From NCBI RefSeq assembly GCF_035609205.1, contig NZ_CP141184.1:4099001-4163000 (forward strand): a DNA stretch of 64,000 bases. Reading direction: 5' to 3'. A program made the position numbers and the translations under genes. The DNA is from Hymenobacter sp. GOD-10R. GTDB taxonomy: Bacteria > Bacteroidota > Bacteroidia > Cytophagales > Hymenobacteraceae. Below the pieces are notes generated by a model that was not told the origin of the DNA, made no database searches, and saw only the letters and a program-made list of their open reading frames with translations. How positions within the stretch are numbered: position 1 is the first letter of the stretch; each line of letters begins with the position of its first letter. Shown here piece after piece: positions 8,928 through 17,845 of this stretch.

Positions 8928-10454
8928 ATGGCAGAACGCACGCGCCTCATCTTTCGGGCCGATGGCAACCCCCGCATCGGCCTAGGTCACGTCATGCGGC
9001 TGCTGGCGCTGGCGGAGATTCTGCGGGAGCAGTTTGCGTGTGTATTTGCTATTCAGGAACCTAGCCCTGAAGTGCTGGCGCAGTTGCGGGCCGTGTGTGA
9101 GGAAGTAGTGGAGATGGCGCCTCAGCCGGCCGCCGGTGAACCTGCTTGGCTCCGGCAGCATGTGCTACGCCCCACGGATGTGCTCGTACTGGATGGTTAC
9201 GGCTTTGAGCTCAACTATCAAGAAGCCGTGCGCCCGGCAGTGGCCCGGCTAGTTTGCCTAGATGATTTGCACGCTTTTCCTTTCGTAGCTGACCTAGTTC
9301 TGAATCCGGCTGGCGGTGTTACGCAGGAACGGTACGACCTACGTACGCCGGGCGCGCGCCTACTGGCGGGGCCGGCGTATGCCCCCTTGCGCACTGCATT
9401 CCGCGAAGTTGTACACCCCGTGCCTAGCTCCGCTCTGGCGACTACCATACTGGTCTGCCTAGGTGGCGCCGACCCCACGCACCAGACGCAGCAAGTAACC
9501 GCCGCGCTGCTGCAACTACCTGCTACGGAGCATGTGCATGCCGTTGTCGGGAGTGCCTATGCGGGTTGGGAAGGCTTGCAAACCTGGGCGCAGGATCAGG
9601 CGCGGCTTACGCTGCACCGCAACTTGCCTGCGGCGGAACTGTGCCAACTCATGCAAACTTGCGGCGCCGCCGTGTGCTCACCTAGTACCATCAGCTACGA
9701 ATACTGCGCGGCAGGTGGTGGCTTGCTGTTCCTGCTTCCTACGGCCGCTAACCAGCACGACCTAGATTTATTCCTGCGCTTAGCCGGCCTAGCCCTCCCC
9801 TACGCCAGCGCCTCCAACGTGCTGACCTCCCCAGAAGCTGACCGCATCAGCTTGCAGCTCCGCCAGGCCCAGCAGCACTACTTCGATGGCCAAGCGCCCC
9901 AGCGGCTGCGTCAAGAATTTGCGGCGCTGGTGCTACCTAGCTTTTCTTTACAGTTGCGCCCCGTCGCGCCCGCCGATTCCGAGCAGCTTTTTGAGTGGGC
10001 CAATGAGCCAGCCGTCCGGCAACATTCCTTTAATCCTAATCCGATCAGTCTGGCTGAGCACGAGCAGTGGTTTCAGAACCGCTTAAATGATCCTAACTCG
10101 ATTTTATTAATTGCCGAAGATTCGACCACCCGTCAAGCCGCCGGCCTCATCCGGTTTAGTGTAGAGAATACCGAGGCGACGCTGAGCTACTTACTTGGGG
10201 CCAACTATCGGGGCAAAGGGCTAGCTGCGGGGCTTTTGGCAGCCGGTACGTGGCAGCTCTTGCAGCAATTTCCGGCAGTACGACAGGTCGTAGGGCATGT
10301 GCAGGCGACGAACCTAGCTTCCATCCGGGCATTTGAGCGGGCGGGCTTTCAAGAGTTATCTTTTTCCGAGACGGCCAACGCTAACAGTCGCACTTTCTAC
10401 TGGCTATCTTCTGGTATTTATCCTATTTTTAGAGCTTTATTCTATACTACTTAA
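8928..10454 (+). CDS. pseG: PseG-PseH fusion: UDP-sugar hydrolase plus GNAT N-acetyltransferase
   Basis: A 508-aa two-enzyme protein. Residues 1 to about 340 are PseG, a GT-B-like hydrolase that removes UDP from the 2,4-diacetamido sugar; the signature RADGNPRIGLGHVMR is at the N-terminus, and a glycine-rich C-terminal nucleotide site (CSPSTISYEYCAAGGG) is present. Residues about 345-500 are a GNAT domain with RPVAPADSEQLFEWANEP and the acetyl-CoA loop around YRGKGLAAGLL, as in PseH, which acetylates the 4-amino group. PseH normally acts just before PseG, so the fusion joins consecutive steps. No separate pseH is present in the locus. The next gene's ATG follows the stop directly. Confidence 0.9.
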   Translation: MAERTRLIFRADGNPRIGLGHVMRLLALAEILREQFACVFAIQEPSPEVLAQLRAVCEEVVEMAPQPAAGEPAWLRQHVLRPTDVLVLDGYGFELNYQEAVRPAVARLVCLDDLHAFPFVADLVLNPAGGVTQERYDLRTPGARLLAGPAYAPLRTAFREVVHPVPSSALATTILVCLGGADPTHQTQQVTAALLQLPATEHVHAVVGSAYAGWEGLQTWAQDQARLTLHRNLPAAELCQLMQTCGAAVCSPSTISYEYCAAGGGLLFLLPTAANQHDLDLFLRLAGLALPYASASNVLTSPEADRISLQLRQAQQHYFDGQAPQRLRQEFAALVLPSFSLQLRPVAPADSEQLFEWANEPAVRQHSFNPNPISLAEHEQWFQNRLNDPNSILLIAEDSTTRQAAGLIRFSVENTEATLSYLLGANYRGKGLAAGLLAAGTWQLLQQFPAVRQVVGHVQATNLASIRAFERAGFQELSFSETANANSRTFYWLSSGIYPIFRALFYTT

Positions 10455-11141
10455 ATGTCTATTCCTACTCTTCAAAACAATGCTGAGCGGGCTCAGCATA
10501 CGGTTCTGCTATTGTGGCTTTTGATTCCGATTCTTCTTCTCTTTTCAACATCTAATTTTCTGCTTTTGCCGGGAAAAGCAGTCAATGAAAATGAAGTACT
10601 TAGCTGGTTAACGCTTGCTACAGCACTTGCCCTACTAGGGGTGACCCTGGCGGCCGTCATTTACTTTTTTAGTTGGTTTCGAAGGGCTTACGCCAATTTA
10701 CAGCGTGCTGGCTGCCGCACGGAACACTCCAATGGCTGGGCTATCGGGGCCTGGTTTGTCCCAATTCTGAATCTATTTCGCCCTTACTCCATCATGCGGG
10801 AGATATGGGATGATACACACCGGCTGGCGTATGGGACGGAGCCGCCGCGTCCGCTGCTTGGCTGGTGGTGGGCTAGCTTTTTGGTTATGAGCATCATGAG
10901 TCGGGTATCGAATAGCTTGAGCGACCAGGATAAAACCGCGCAACAGCTAGAAAATGCCGCCATCGGCGATGCTATTCATAGCTTATTTGTGGTGGTGTTC
11001 ATTCTGCTGACTATTGCCATTATCAAGCGGGTGGCAGTTGCGGAAGAGCAACTGCTGCTTCGCCAGCAAGTCAATAGCATTGGGGAGCTAGCCCCGGAGC
11101 CTGTCGACCTAGGTGCTACCGAAGAGGAGCACTACTATTGA
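10455..11141 (+). CDS. DUF4328 membrane protein inside the pse operon
   Basis: A 228-aa protein with about four hydrophobic segments: two in residues 15-75, one near 95-110, and two in the C-terminal half. The block SNGWAIGAWFVPILNLFRPY with the following REIWDD is typical of DUF4328 proteins, whose function is unknown. Its ATG abuts the pseGH stop and pseI follows within 50 bp, so it is co-transcribed with pseudaminic acid genes. Whether it helps place or export the sugar, or is a passenger, cannot be said. Confidence 0.75.
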   Translation: MSIPTLQNNAERAQHTVLLLWLLIPILLLFSTSNFLLLPGKAVNENEVLSWLTLATALALLGVTLAAVIYFFSWFRRAYANLQRAGCRTEHSNGWAIGAWFVPILNLFRPYSIMREIWDDTHRLAYGTEPPRPLLGWWWASFLVMSIMSRVSNSLSDQDKTAQQLENAAIGDAIHSLFVVVFILLTIAIIKRVAVAEEQLLLRQQVNSIGELAPEPVDLGATEEEHYY

Positions 11142-11189
11142 ACAAGCTGGCGACGCCTGCTGTTTGTGGGCTGTTCGTTACTTTGCAGC

Positions 11190-12233
11190 ATGTCTACCTT
11201 TTCTATCGGCTCCCGTCTTATCGGTCCCGACCAGCCGCCGTTTATCATTGCGGAACTCAGCGGCAATCATAACCAAGACCTAGAGCGCGGCCTCGCCATC
11301 GTCGATGCCGTGGCAGCAGCCGGCGCCCACGCCATTAAGCTCCAGACCTACACCGCAGATACTATGACGCTGCCCGGTGCTTTCCGCATCGACGACCCCA
11401 ACTCCCTTTGGTATGGCCGCGAGTTGCACGAGCTCTACCAAGAAGCCTACACGCCTTGGGATTGGCACCAGCCGTTGTTTGAGCGGGCTAAGAGTCACGG
11501 CATGCTTGCTTTCAGCTCGCCCTTCGACGAGTCGGCTGTCGATTTTCTAGAGACGCTCGACGTGCCCGCTTATAAGATTGCCTCTTTCGAAAACACCGAC
11601 TGGCCGCTGCTACGCCGGGTAGCCGCGACCGGCAAACCCGTGATTATGAGCACCGGCGCCAGCACCCTAGCTGAGGTTGCCGAAGCCGTGGCCGTACTGC
11701 GCGAAGCCGGATGTAAGGACCTAGTGCTGCTCAAATGCACCAGCACCTACCCCGCCACGCCTCAGAACACCAACCTGCGGACCATTCCGCACTTTGCGCA
11801 GCTTTTCCCCGAGTCGCCCGTCGGCCTCTCCGATCATACGATGGGCGTGGGCGCAGCCGTAGCCGCCGTGGCCCTAGGTGCTTGCGTGATTGAAAAACAC
11901 GTCACCTTGCGCCGCGCCGATGGCGGCGTCGATTCGGCTTTCTCGCTTGAACCCGAAGAAGTTGCCGCCCTGGTCACCGAAACGGAGCGGGCCTGGCAGG
12001 CGCTTGGTCAGATTCAATATGGCGTGCAGCGGGCCGAAGAAAAGAGCCGCCTGTACAAGCGCTCCATCTATGTAGCTCAGGATATTCGAGCTGGGGAGCC
12101 TTTCACGTCGGAGAACATTCGGGTAGTACGCCCCGGTCTAGGGTTGCCGCCGCGTTATTACGAGCCGCTGCTCGGTAAGCCGGCCCGCCAAGATTTGCGC
12201 GCCGGCACGCCGCTCACTTGGGAGATGCTGTAG
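11190..12233 (+). CDS. pseI: Pseudaminic acid synthase, PseI
   Basis: Condenses 2,4-diacetamido-2,4,6-trideoxy-L-altrose with phosphoenolpyruvate to make pseudaminic acid. The 347-aa protein has a NeuB-type TIM barrel (IIAELSGNHNQD near the N-terminus, AHAIKLQTYTADTM, LSDHTMG, EKHVTL) and a C-terminal SAF/antifreeze-like domain (about 285-347). AELSGNHNQ matches the PseI rather than NeuB subgroup. The open frame has an upstream GTG at 11166, but the ATG at 11190 begins the conserved N-terminus. A near -7 box (TTACTTTG, 11178-11185) just upstream might give extra transcription. Confidence 0.92.
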   Translation: MSTFSIGSRLIGPDQPPFIIAELSGNHNQDLERGLAIVDAVAAAGAHAIKLQTYTADTMTLPGAFRIDDPNSLWYGRELHELYQEAYTPWDWHQPLFERAKSHGMLAFSSPFDESAVDFLETLDVPAYKIASFENTDWPLLRRVAATGKPVIMSTGASTLAEVAEAVAVLREAGCKDLVLLKCTSTYPATPQNTNLRTIPHFAQLFPESPVGLSDHTMGVGAAVAAVALGACVIEKHVTLRRADGGVDSAFSLEPEEVAALVTETERAWQALGQIQYGVQRAEEKSRLYKRSIYVAQDIRAGEPFTSENIRVVRPGLGLPPRYYEPLLGKPARQDLRAGTPLTWEML

Positions 12234-12238
12234 GCGTC

Positions 12239-13549
12239 ATGTCGTATTTGGCGGATCTGGTAAGCCGCACCCGCGACATTTTACAACTACGGTTCTCGGA
12301 TCTGTTTGCTTCGCTGCCGCCGCGTAGCCTGACCGCTATTTCACCGGCTAGCGCGGCGCGGCGGCTGCTGAAGGTGCTGGGCTACGCGGGTTTACGGCTG
12401 GTTGGCAACGTGTTTCAGCCGATTCGCAACGCGGATAACCTAGGTGGCGCGGTGTGGCTGTATGTGGTGAGCCAGAATAACTACGAGGCGCTGCACTTTG
12501 TACAAGAAGGCTTGCCGGGTAGTGTTGTCGTAGCTGGGCAAAGCAAACAAATTGGACGCTACAACAAGCAGGTCAACCGGCTTTCGCTGCGGCGTAAGCT
12601 GCTCTACTATTGGCAGTTCCCATTTGTCATAGCCGGGTTGCTTCGCCGGGAAGGTCATCGAGCTTGGCGTTTCTTTGATCTGATTTTCAACGCCATCGGC
12701 TACTATGAAGTATACTGCCGGGCACTCCGCCAGTACCGACCTAGGGCTATCATCTTCGCCAACGACCACAACGACGATGCCCGGGCACTGTTGCTAGCGG
12801 CCCGTCGCTGCGGCGTACCCACCGCTTACGTGCAGCACGCCAGCGTGAGCACCCACTTTCCGCCCCTAGGTTTCGACCTGAGTTTGCTTGAAGGGCAGGA
12901 TGCGCTGGACAAGTACCAGCAGTGTGGCCCGGTGGCTGGCCGCGTAGAACTTGTGGGCATGCCAAAAGCCGATACCTTTCTGAAGCAGCGTAACCTCAAC
13001 CCAACGGTGCAGCACCTAGGTATTGCCGCCAATATCCTCGACGATTCGGCGGCGTTGGCGGAGCTGGCAAGACATCTGCACCAGGAATTTCCGGCGCTTA
13101 CCGTCACGTTCCGCGCCCACCCCGGCGACCCGCGCGACTTTTCATTTCTGCTCCAGCGGCATCCTGGCCTACAGTTTTCCAACGCCCGCGCGCAGAACGT
13201 GTTTGAGTTTCTGCTGCAACAAGACGCGCTGATTGCCGCCGATACATCGACGCACCTGGAAGCGACCTTGCTGAACGTAGCCAGTATTTACTACCGCTTC
13301 AATACGCACACGGGCACGGATGATTACTACGGCTACGTTGCGCACGGGCTGATCCAGCGAGCTGACTCGCTGCAAGAAGTAACCGCTTCGCTACGACGCT
13401 ACCAGGTGCAAAAGCCCACCGATCTATTCCGGCGCGCGGCTTACTACAACGCCACCCTAGGTACTCCCGATGAAGGCCACAGCCAAGAGCGGGCGTTGCG
13501 CATGTTGCGCGAGTGGCTGCCAGCTAGGGCTCACAGCCACTCTCAGTAG
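12239..13549 (+). CDS. Probable glycosyltransferase of the pse operon (GT-B, glycerophosphotransferase-like)
   Basis: A 436-aa protein lacking an obvious signal peptide. Motifs FRAHPGD and, later, ADTSTHLEA resemble the HP and Ser/Thr-Glu sites found in CDP-glycerol glycerophosphotransferases and bacterial sialyltransferase-like GT-B enzymes. Its place 6 bp after pseI, at the end of the pathway operon, makes it a good candidate for the enzyme that transfers pseudaminic acid from CMP, but this is inference. The ATG at 12239 is preferred to a TTG inside pseI. Confidence 0.6.
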   Translation: MSYLADLVSRTRDILQLRFSDLFASLPPRSLTAISPASAARRLLKVLGYAGLRLVGNVFQPIRNADNLGGAVWLYVVSQNNYEALHFVQEGLPGSVVVAGQSKQIGRYNKQVNRLSLRRKLLYYWQFPFVIAGLLRREGHRAWRFFDLIFNAIGYYEVYCRALRQYRPRAIIFANDHNDDARALLLAARRCGVPTAYVQHASVSTHFPPLGFDLSLLEGQDALDKYQQCGPVAGRVELVGMPKADTFLKQRNLNPTVQHLGIAANILDDSAALAELARHLHQEFPALTVTFRAHPGDPRDFSFLLQRHPGLQFSNARAQNVFEFLLQQDALIAADTSTHLEATLLNVASIYYRFNTHTGTDDYYGYVAHGLIQRADSLQEVTASLRRYQVQKPTDLFRRAAYYNATLGTPDEGHSQERALRMLREWLPARAHSHSQ

Positions 13550-13569
13550 GGCACAACCGTAAAAAGAAC

Positions 13570-13676
13570 GTCCTTTCGACCAACGGGAGAAATCTCGCAT
13601 GCAGTGCTAATCACAAGTGGTAGGGTTTACTATCACAACATCAGCACATGAGATTTCTCCCGCTGATCGAAAGGAC
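13570..13676. repeat. Inverted repeat with about 30-bp arms after the pse operon
   Basis: Left arm 13570-13601 begins GTCCTTTCGACCAACGGGAG; right arm 13647-13676 is its reverse complement with two substitutions and a 2-base gap. The loop is about 45 bp. The sequence resembles intergenic palindromes that are frequent in Bacteroidota genomes (from memory, not checked). It could end the pse operon transcript. A fragment similar to one arm end (GGGAAATCTCACAC) occurs near 16727. Confidence 0.7.
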
Positions 13677-13712
13677 AGCCTAATTGGATTGGTGCCTACT
13701 ATATTCGCCAAC

Positions 13713-15077
13713 ATGGCTCCTATTCTGCCCAAGATTTCTGCTACTGCTGTTTCCGCTGAAATGCGGCTAGCGTATGTGTTGCACCATTTTCAGCAAGCCT
13801 ATGCGGGTGCGGCTACGATTTCCATTGGCTACGCCGGGCAACAACCGCAAGTAGAAGTAGCGGATGGCGCCGGTGACTTTTTCGAGCGGCAACTACCTTA
13901 TCCGTCGGCGCCTAACTGGCGTGAGTGGCAAGGTCGACAGCTGCCTTTCTTCTTCGACCTAGCTTCAGATAAGCCCCTACTTGAGCTCCGCCCCGATGGC
14001 CGTGCGATTATCCACGCGGATCTGATTTCGGCGGCATTTTACCTGCTTAGTGGCTGGCAAGAATACTTTTGCGAGGAGCGTGACCGGCACGGCCGTTTCC
14101 CGTTCAGCGCCAGCGTGCAGCACCGCTATGGCTTTGTGGCGGTACCTATCGTGAACTACTACTTCGATATTCTCCGAGCAGCTGTTGAGCATGTCACTAG
14201 CCAAGGCCTGAAGCCGCTTAGATGGGCTGCTGATGCCCCATTTGCGGCTTTCATCACGCACGACGTTGACAATCTATTCAGTGCTTGGAAGGCGCCCGCC
14301 AAAGCCGCGTTGCTCCGCTATGATTGGCGGAATTTCGGACAACGACTGTGGCAGCACTTAACCCAGCGCGACGCCTGGGATAACCTGGCCGAGGTGCAGC
14401 AGATGGTAGCTAGCTATGGCGCGAAGAGCACGTTCTTTTTTCTGCCAGAGCATCGGCGCAGCGCTAACGGTACGCCGAATGCCGATTATAAGCTGCGTAA
14501 AATATGGCCGCAAGCGGCGGTCGACAAATCTGAGGTTGGGTTACACGCGAGCCTAGGTACTGCTGTACACGCCGGCCGTCTGAAGGAAGATTGGCTTAAA
14601 ATTCCGGTGCCTTGCAGCGGCATACGCTTCCATTATCTAAGCTGGGAGCCGCGCATTACCACCACGTTATTACACATCTACAACTTCACGCACGATTCCA
14701 CCCTAGGTTTCGCTGAACACTTCGGTTTTCGGAACTCCTACTGTCTGCCTTTTCAGCCATTTCTTTTCCCTAATGGTACCGCTGCTAGCTTCCTCGAAAT
14801 CCCGCTCAATGTAATGGACGCAACACTTCACCATCCAAACTACTTGCAGCTAACTCCGGATGAAATTCTGCCCGCTCTCACGCCCATGTTCCAGGAAATC
14901 GAGCGGTTTGGCGGCGTGTGCACGGTGCTATGGCACAACGAGAACTTCGACCCAGCTAACACCCACAATGGTCCGCAGCAGTTTCGGGAACTCATGGAGT
15001 ATCTTTGTGGTCGGGGCGCGACATTCGTGACGGGCACGGAAGTAGTGGAAATTCTGCAACCTAGCCCATCCGACTAA
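13713..15077 (+). CDS. Polysaccharide deacetylase family protein
   Basis: A 454-aa protein with an N-terminal domain of the kind that precedes deacetylases in Bacteroidota (residues 1 to about 160) and a NodB-like domain after it. FITHDVDN holds the catalytic and metal Asp residues; the metal His is probably in EVGLHASLGTA; AKSTFFFLPEH is a typical strand. Such enzymes remove N-acetyl groups from sugars of surface or cell-wall glycans. There is no clear signal peptide. The frame is open from 13617, but that stretch runs through the inverted repeat, so the ATG at 13713 is chosen. It lies between the pse operon and a flippase. Confidence 0.78.
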   Translation: MAPILPKISATAVSAEMRLAYVLHHFQQAYAGAATISIGYAGQQPQVEVADGAGDFFERQLPYPSAPNWREWQGRQLPFFFDLASDKPLLELRPDGRAIIHADLISAAFYLLSGWQEYFCEERDRHGRFPFSASVQHRYGFVAVPIVNYYFDILRAAVEHVTSQGLKPLRWAADAPFAAFITHDVDNLFSAWKAPAKAALLRYDWRNFGQRLWQHLTQRDAWDNLAEVQQMVASYGAKSTFFFLPEHRRSANGTPNADYKLRKIWPQAAVDKSEVGLHASLGTAVHAGRLKEDWLKIPVPCSGIRFHYLSWEPRITTTLLHIYNFTHDSTLGFAEHFGFRNSYCLPFQPFLFPNGTAASFLEIPLNVMDATLHHPNYLQLTPDEILPALTPMFQEIERFGGVCTVLWHNENFDPANTHNGPQQFRELMEYLCGRGATFVTGTEVVEILQPSPSD

Positions 15078-15184
15078 GTCCAGCAAAGCATTGTGCGTAG
15101 TCGTTGCGAACGGCAACAGTTAGCCTTGCAGGCAAGCGGCCTAGTAGGCTAAGCCAGACGAGCCTCCGCATGCACTCTGGCATA

Positions 15185-15216
15185 ATCACTCAGTCACTCA
15201 ATCACTCAGTCACTCT
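15185..15216. repeat. Tandem 16-bp repeat before the flippase gene
   Basis: ATCACTCAGTCACTCA is followed directly by a copy differing in one base (15185-15200 and 15201-15216). It is made of CACT-like units. It lies directly upstream of the TTG start proposed for the flippase at 15218. Confidence 0.7.
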
Positions 15217-15217
15217 T

Positions 15218-16705
15218 TTGGGTATCGTTCAGCGGCAGGGGCTGCGTAATACTATTATCTCCTACATCGGCCTGGGGCTAGGTTTCGTGAATACGGCCCT
15301 GGTGCTGCCGAATTTTCTGGAGCCGCAGCAGCTAGGCCTCACGGCCACGCTGAGCACGATTGCCACACTTTACGCTCAGATAGCCGCTTTCGGGTTTGCC
15401 AGTGTTGGCATCCGGTTTTTCCCGTATTTCCGAAATCGCGAAGCTGGCCACCATGGTTTTCTGCCGCTGCTGCTTGGCGTGCCGCTGCTAGGTTTTATAG
15501 TCGTGACGGTGCTCTACTTTGCGGGCGAGCCGCTCATGCTGCATTGGTACGCCGACGATGCGGCGCTGCTCCAACCTTACTACGCTTGGGGAGCCGTGCT
15601 GGCGCTGTTTATCCTGTTGTTCTCGTTGCAGGATGCCTACTTGAAAGGCCTGTATCACACGGCCGTTTCCTCTTTTATTCAGGATGTGGTGCAACGCTTA
15701 CTCATCGTGGTGGGCGCCTTGCTCTATGCGCGGGGTGCATTCCCGTTTAGTGGCTATGTGCTTTGGTACGTGGGCGTCAATGGCACTATTTCCCTGCTGT
15801 TAACCGGCTACTCACTTTATATCAAGGAGTTGCACCTACGCCCAACACGTGCTGCGTTGCGCATCAAGTCTTTGCGCGAAATGCTGAGTGTGGGCGGTTT
15901 TACGCTGCTGGGCAGCCTCTCCGGCAGCATTATCATGTTTGTTGACACGTTGATGGTGGGCGCTCAGGTAAACATAGCCGCCGCGGGCATTTACGGAGTG
16001 GCGGCTAACATCAGTTCGGCGCTGGCTATTCCGGCTCGTTCACTCAACAAGATTGCGTTCCCCCTTTTGGCCGACTACTGGAAGCAACAGGACATGCCCC
16101 GCATGGCCGACTTTTATCGGCGTACCACCTTGCTCAACACGGCAATTGGCTGTTACCTAGCCTTGGGTATCGGCCTGAACATCGATTTCATCTATTCGCT
16201 GATGAAAACGCGCTATGCCGAGGGCACCTTGGTAGTACTGCTGCTGCTGGGCAGCCGTCTTTTCGACGGCATTACGGGCGTGAACGGCCTCATCGTTGTC
16301 ACTTCCCCGCGCTACCGCTACGATCTTATTTTCAACTCTTCCTTATCCGTCTTGACCGTCGCCCTAAACTGGTGGCTCATCCCAAAGCTAGGTATCAGCG
16401 GCGCAGCCGTGGCAGCCGTCATTGCGCAGGTAAGTATCAACCTGGCCCGGACGTGGTTTGTGTGGTATAGCTACCGCCTCCAGCCGTTCACCTGGCGCAT
16501 TCCGCTGGTGCTTGGCATTGCCGCTGCTGCCGCGCTGGCCGCGTGGCTGGTGCCATTGGTCCATTCACTGCTTATTACCATGCTTGTTCGCTCGGTGGTA
16601 CTGACGGCGGTATATGGTGTGCTGCTGCTGCTCACGCGGGCCGTGCCAGAGGTGAATGGCCTAGTGCAAAAGCTAGCTGGTAAGCTAGGTTTTCGTAACA
16701 AGTAG
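15218..16705 (+). CDS. Wzx-like oligosaccharide flippase (MOP superfamily)
   Basis: A 495-aa, strongly hydrophobic protein with about 12-14 membrane segments, of the polysaccharide-biosynthesis (MOP) family that moves lipid-linked sugar units across the inner membrane. The start MGIVQRQGLRNTIISYIGLG, from a TTG at 15218, matches the usual beginning of Bacteroidota flippases. An ATG at 15170 would add 16 residues encoded by a tandem repeat and is less likely. Together with the pse operon, glycosyltransferases and deacetylase it completes a surface-glycan export path, though no polymerase (Wzy) is visible here. Confidence 0.85.
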   Translation: MGIVQRQGLRNTIISYIGLGLGFVNTALVLPNFLEPQQLGLTATLSTIATLYAQIAAFGFASVGIRFFPYFRNREAGHHGFLPLLLGVPLLGFIVVTVLYFAGEPLMLHWYADDAALLQPYYAWGAVLALFILLFSLQDAYLKGLYHTAVSSFIQDVVQRLLIVVGALLYARGAFPFSGYVLWYVGVNGTISLLLTGYSLYIKELHLRPTRAALRIKSLREMLSVGGFTLLGSLSGSIIMFVDTLMVGAQVNIAAAGIYGVAANISSALAIPARSLNKIAFPLLADYWKQQDMPRMADFYRRTTLLNTAIGCYLALGIGLNIDFIYSLMKTRYAEGTLVVLLLLGSRLFDGITGVNGLIVVTSPRYRYDLIFNSSLSVLTVALNWWLIPKLGISGAAVAAVIAQVSINLARTWFVWYSYRLQPFTWRIPLVLGIAAAAALAAWLVPLVHSLLITMLVRSVVLTAVYGVLLLLTRAVPEVNGLVQKLAGKLGFRNK

Positions 16706-16825
16706 TCGTCGTTAGAACCCACGAATGGGAAATCTCACACACCCTGCTTTTGGGTAACAGAAGGATGAGCATGTAAGAACCCTGGCAACAGCTAACCTTA
16801 TACTTGTCTTGTAATCATTTAGCAA

Positions 16826-17680
16826 TCATAACACTGACTCCACTCCACCTGCAGATTCAGTCGCCTGTTGTATCCGTCGGTACGCAACAACAAAAAGCAC
16901 AGTCGCAGCGAGCATCAACAACGTCAGTTGCAATGGCGCAGGCAGTTGCTGAAGCATTTCCTTTCTACTTTCGCTTCCTTGATTGGCAGTTTGCTGCATT
17001 AAGACCCAGGCAACTGTGTTGTTCAAGGCATGCGCAACGATGCACGCACTCAGTGACTGGGTCCGATAATACAGCCATCCTAAAAACAACCCCATCACCA
17101 TGGCTGATACAGCTTGCATGGGATACAAGTGGATTATGCCGAACAGCAAGCTAGACTGGATGATGGCTTTGCGAGGACTATAGTTTTTCAGCAACCCCGA
17201 CAGCAGCAAACCCCGGAAAAACAATTCTTCTAAGATTGGGGCCGAAATGCAGACCACCACAAAGGAAAGCACCGGCCATTGGTGCAACTCGGTTAGAGTT
17301 TTGTTCGTCTAGTCGGGTAAGGGCAGAAAGACGACCAACGTCCGCAACACCAGTTGCGCTAGCACCCGCACTGGCAGCAGCACGTACACGATTGGCAACT
17401 CGCGGGAAGCCAGCAGGCGCAACCGAACACGTCGCACTGCGGGCACCTTCCAAAGCAGAAAAACAAGCGCAAGCACTTTCGACAACTCGCTGACTACTAC
17501 GAGCGTGATCATACGACGCGTTGGCAAGTCATGCAAAAGGAACGGTACGACCAAGATGCCCGCCACGATGGACATCAGGAAAAACCAACCTACAGCGCCC
17601 CAGCTTTCTGCTACGGTTGGGTAAGCGGCAGGTGGGGTTTCTTGCTCTTGTTCTTCAGGCGCGAGTACAGGTTGTTCCAT
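16826..17680 (-). pseudogene. CPBP-family intramembrane protease, interrupted by an in-frame TAG
   Basis: The downstream part (about 154 aa) has the CPBP (Abi, Rce1-like) motifs EELFFRG, an FGIIHL histidine and a late HALNN. The upstream part is membrane-rich and in the same frame. They are separated only by a TAG codon at 17309-17311 (minus strand), in context FLPLPD-stop-TNKTLTEL. Removing it gives about 284 aa from the ATG at 17680 (an upstream ATG at 17749 is also possible), a normal length for the family. This is a point nonsense change, not a frameshift. Either the gene is dead, the base is a sequencing error, or the C-terminal half is made from an internal start. Confidence 0.75.
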
Positions 17681-17749
17681 CAGTTGCAAACAAGTAGTAG
17701 GAGTAGAAACTACAGGCTCTAAAACTACCTGAATGGCAACAGCTTTCAT

Positions 17750-17829
17750 ACGCTTGTTCTGCGCAGCTAAGTTTATAATCTAGTCGTTTGGACCTTTTGA
17801 TGACAAACCTAGCTGCGCAGAACAAGCGT
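17750..17829. repeat. Inverted repeat, 25-bp arms, upstream of the CPBP gene
   Basis: Arms at 17750-17774 and 17805-17829 match at 24 of 25 positions (core TTGTTCTGCGCAGCTA), with a 30-nt loop. It lies between the permease stop and the CPBP start, both on the minus strand, so it may be a terminator-like hairpin, although no T-run follows. Confidence 0.75.
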
Positions 17830-17845
17830 ACGCGCACGTGCTCAG

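Noticed and set aside
11163..11185. Separate promoter for pseI
   Set aside because: The -7 box has a mismatch and the nearest TTTG is only 11 bp away; operon transcription is sufficient.
15120..15152. Hairpin TTAGCCT/AGGCTAA as terminator of the deacetylase gene
   Set aside because: The stem is short and no T-run follows; kept out of the feature list.
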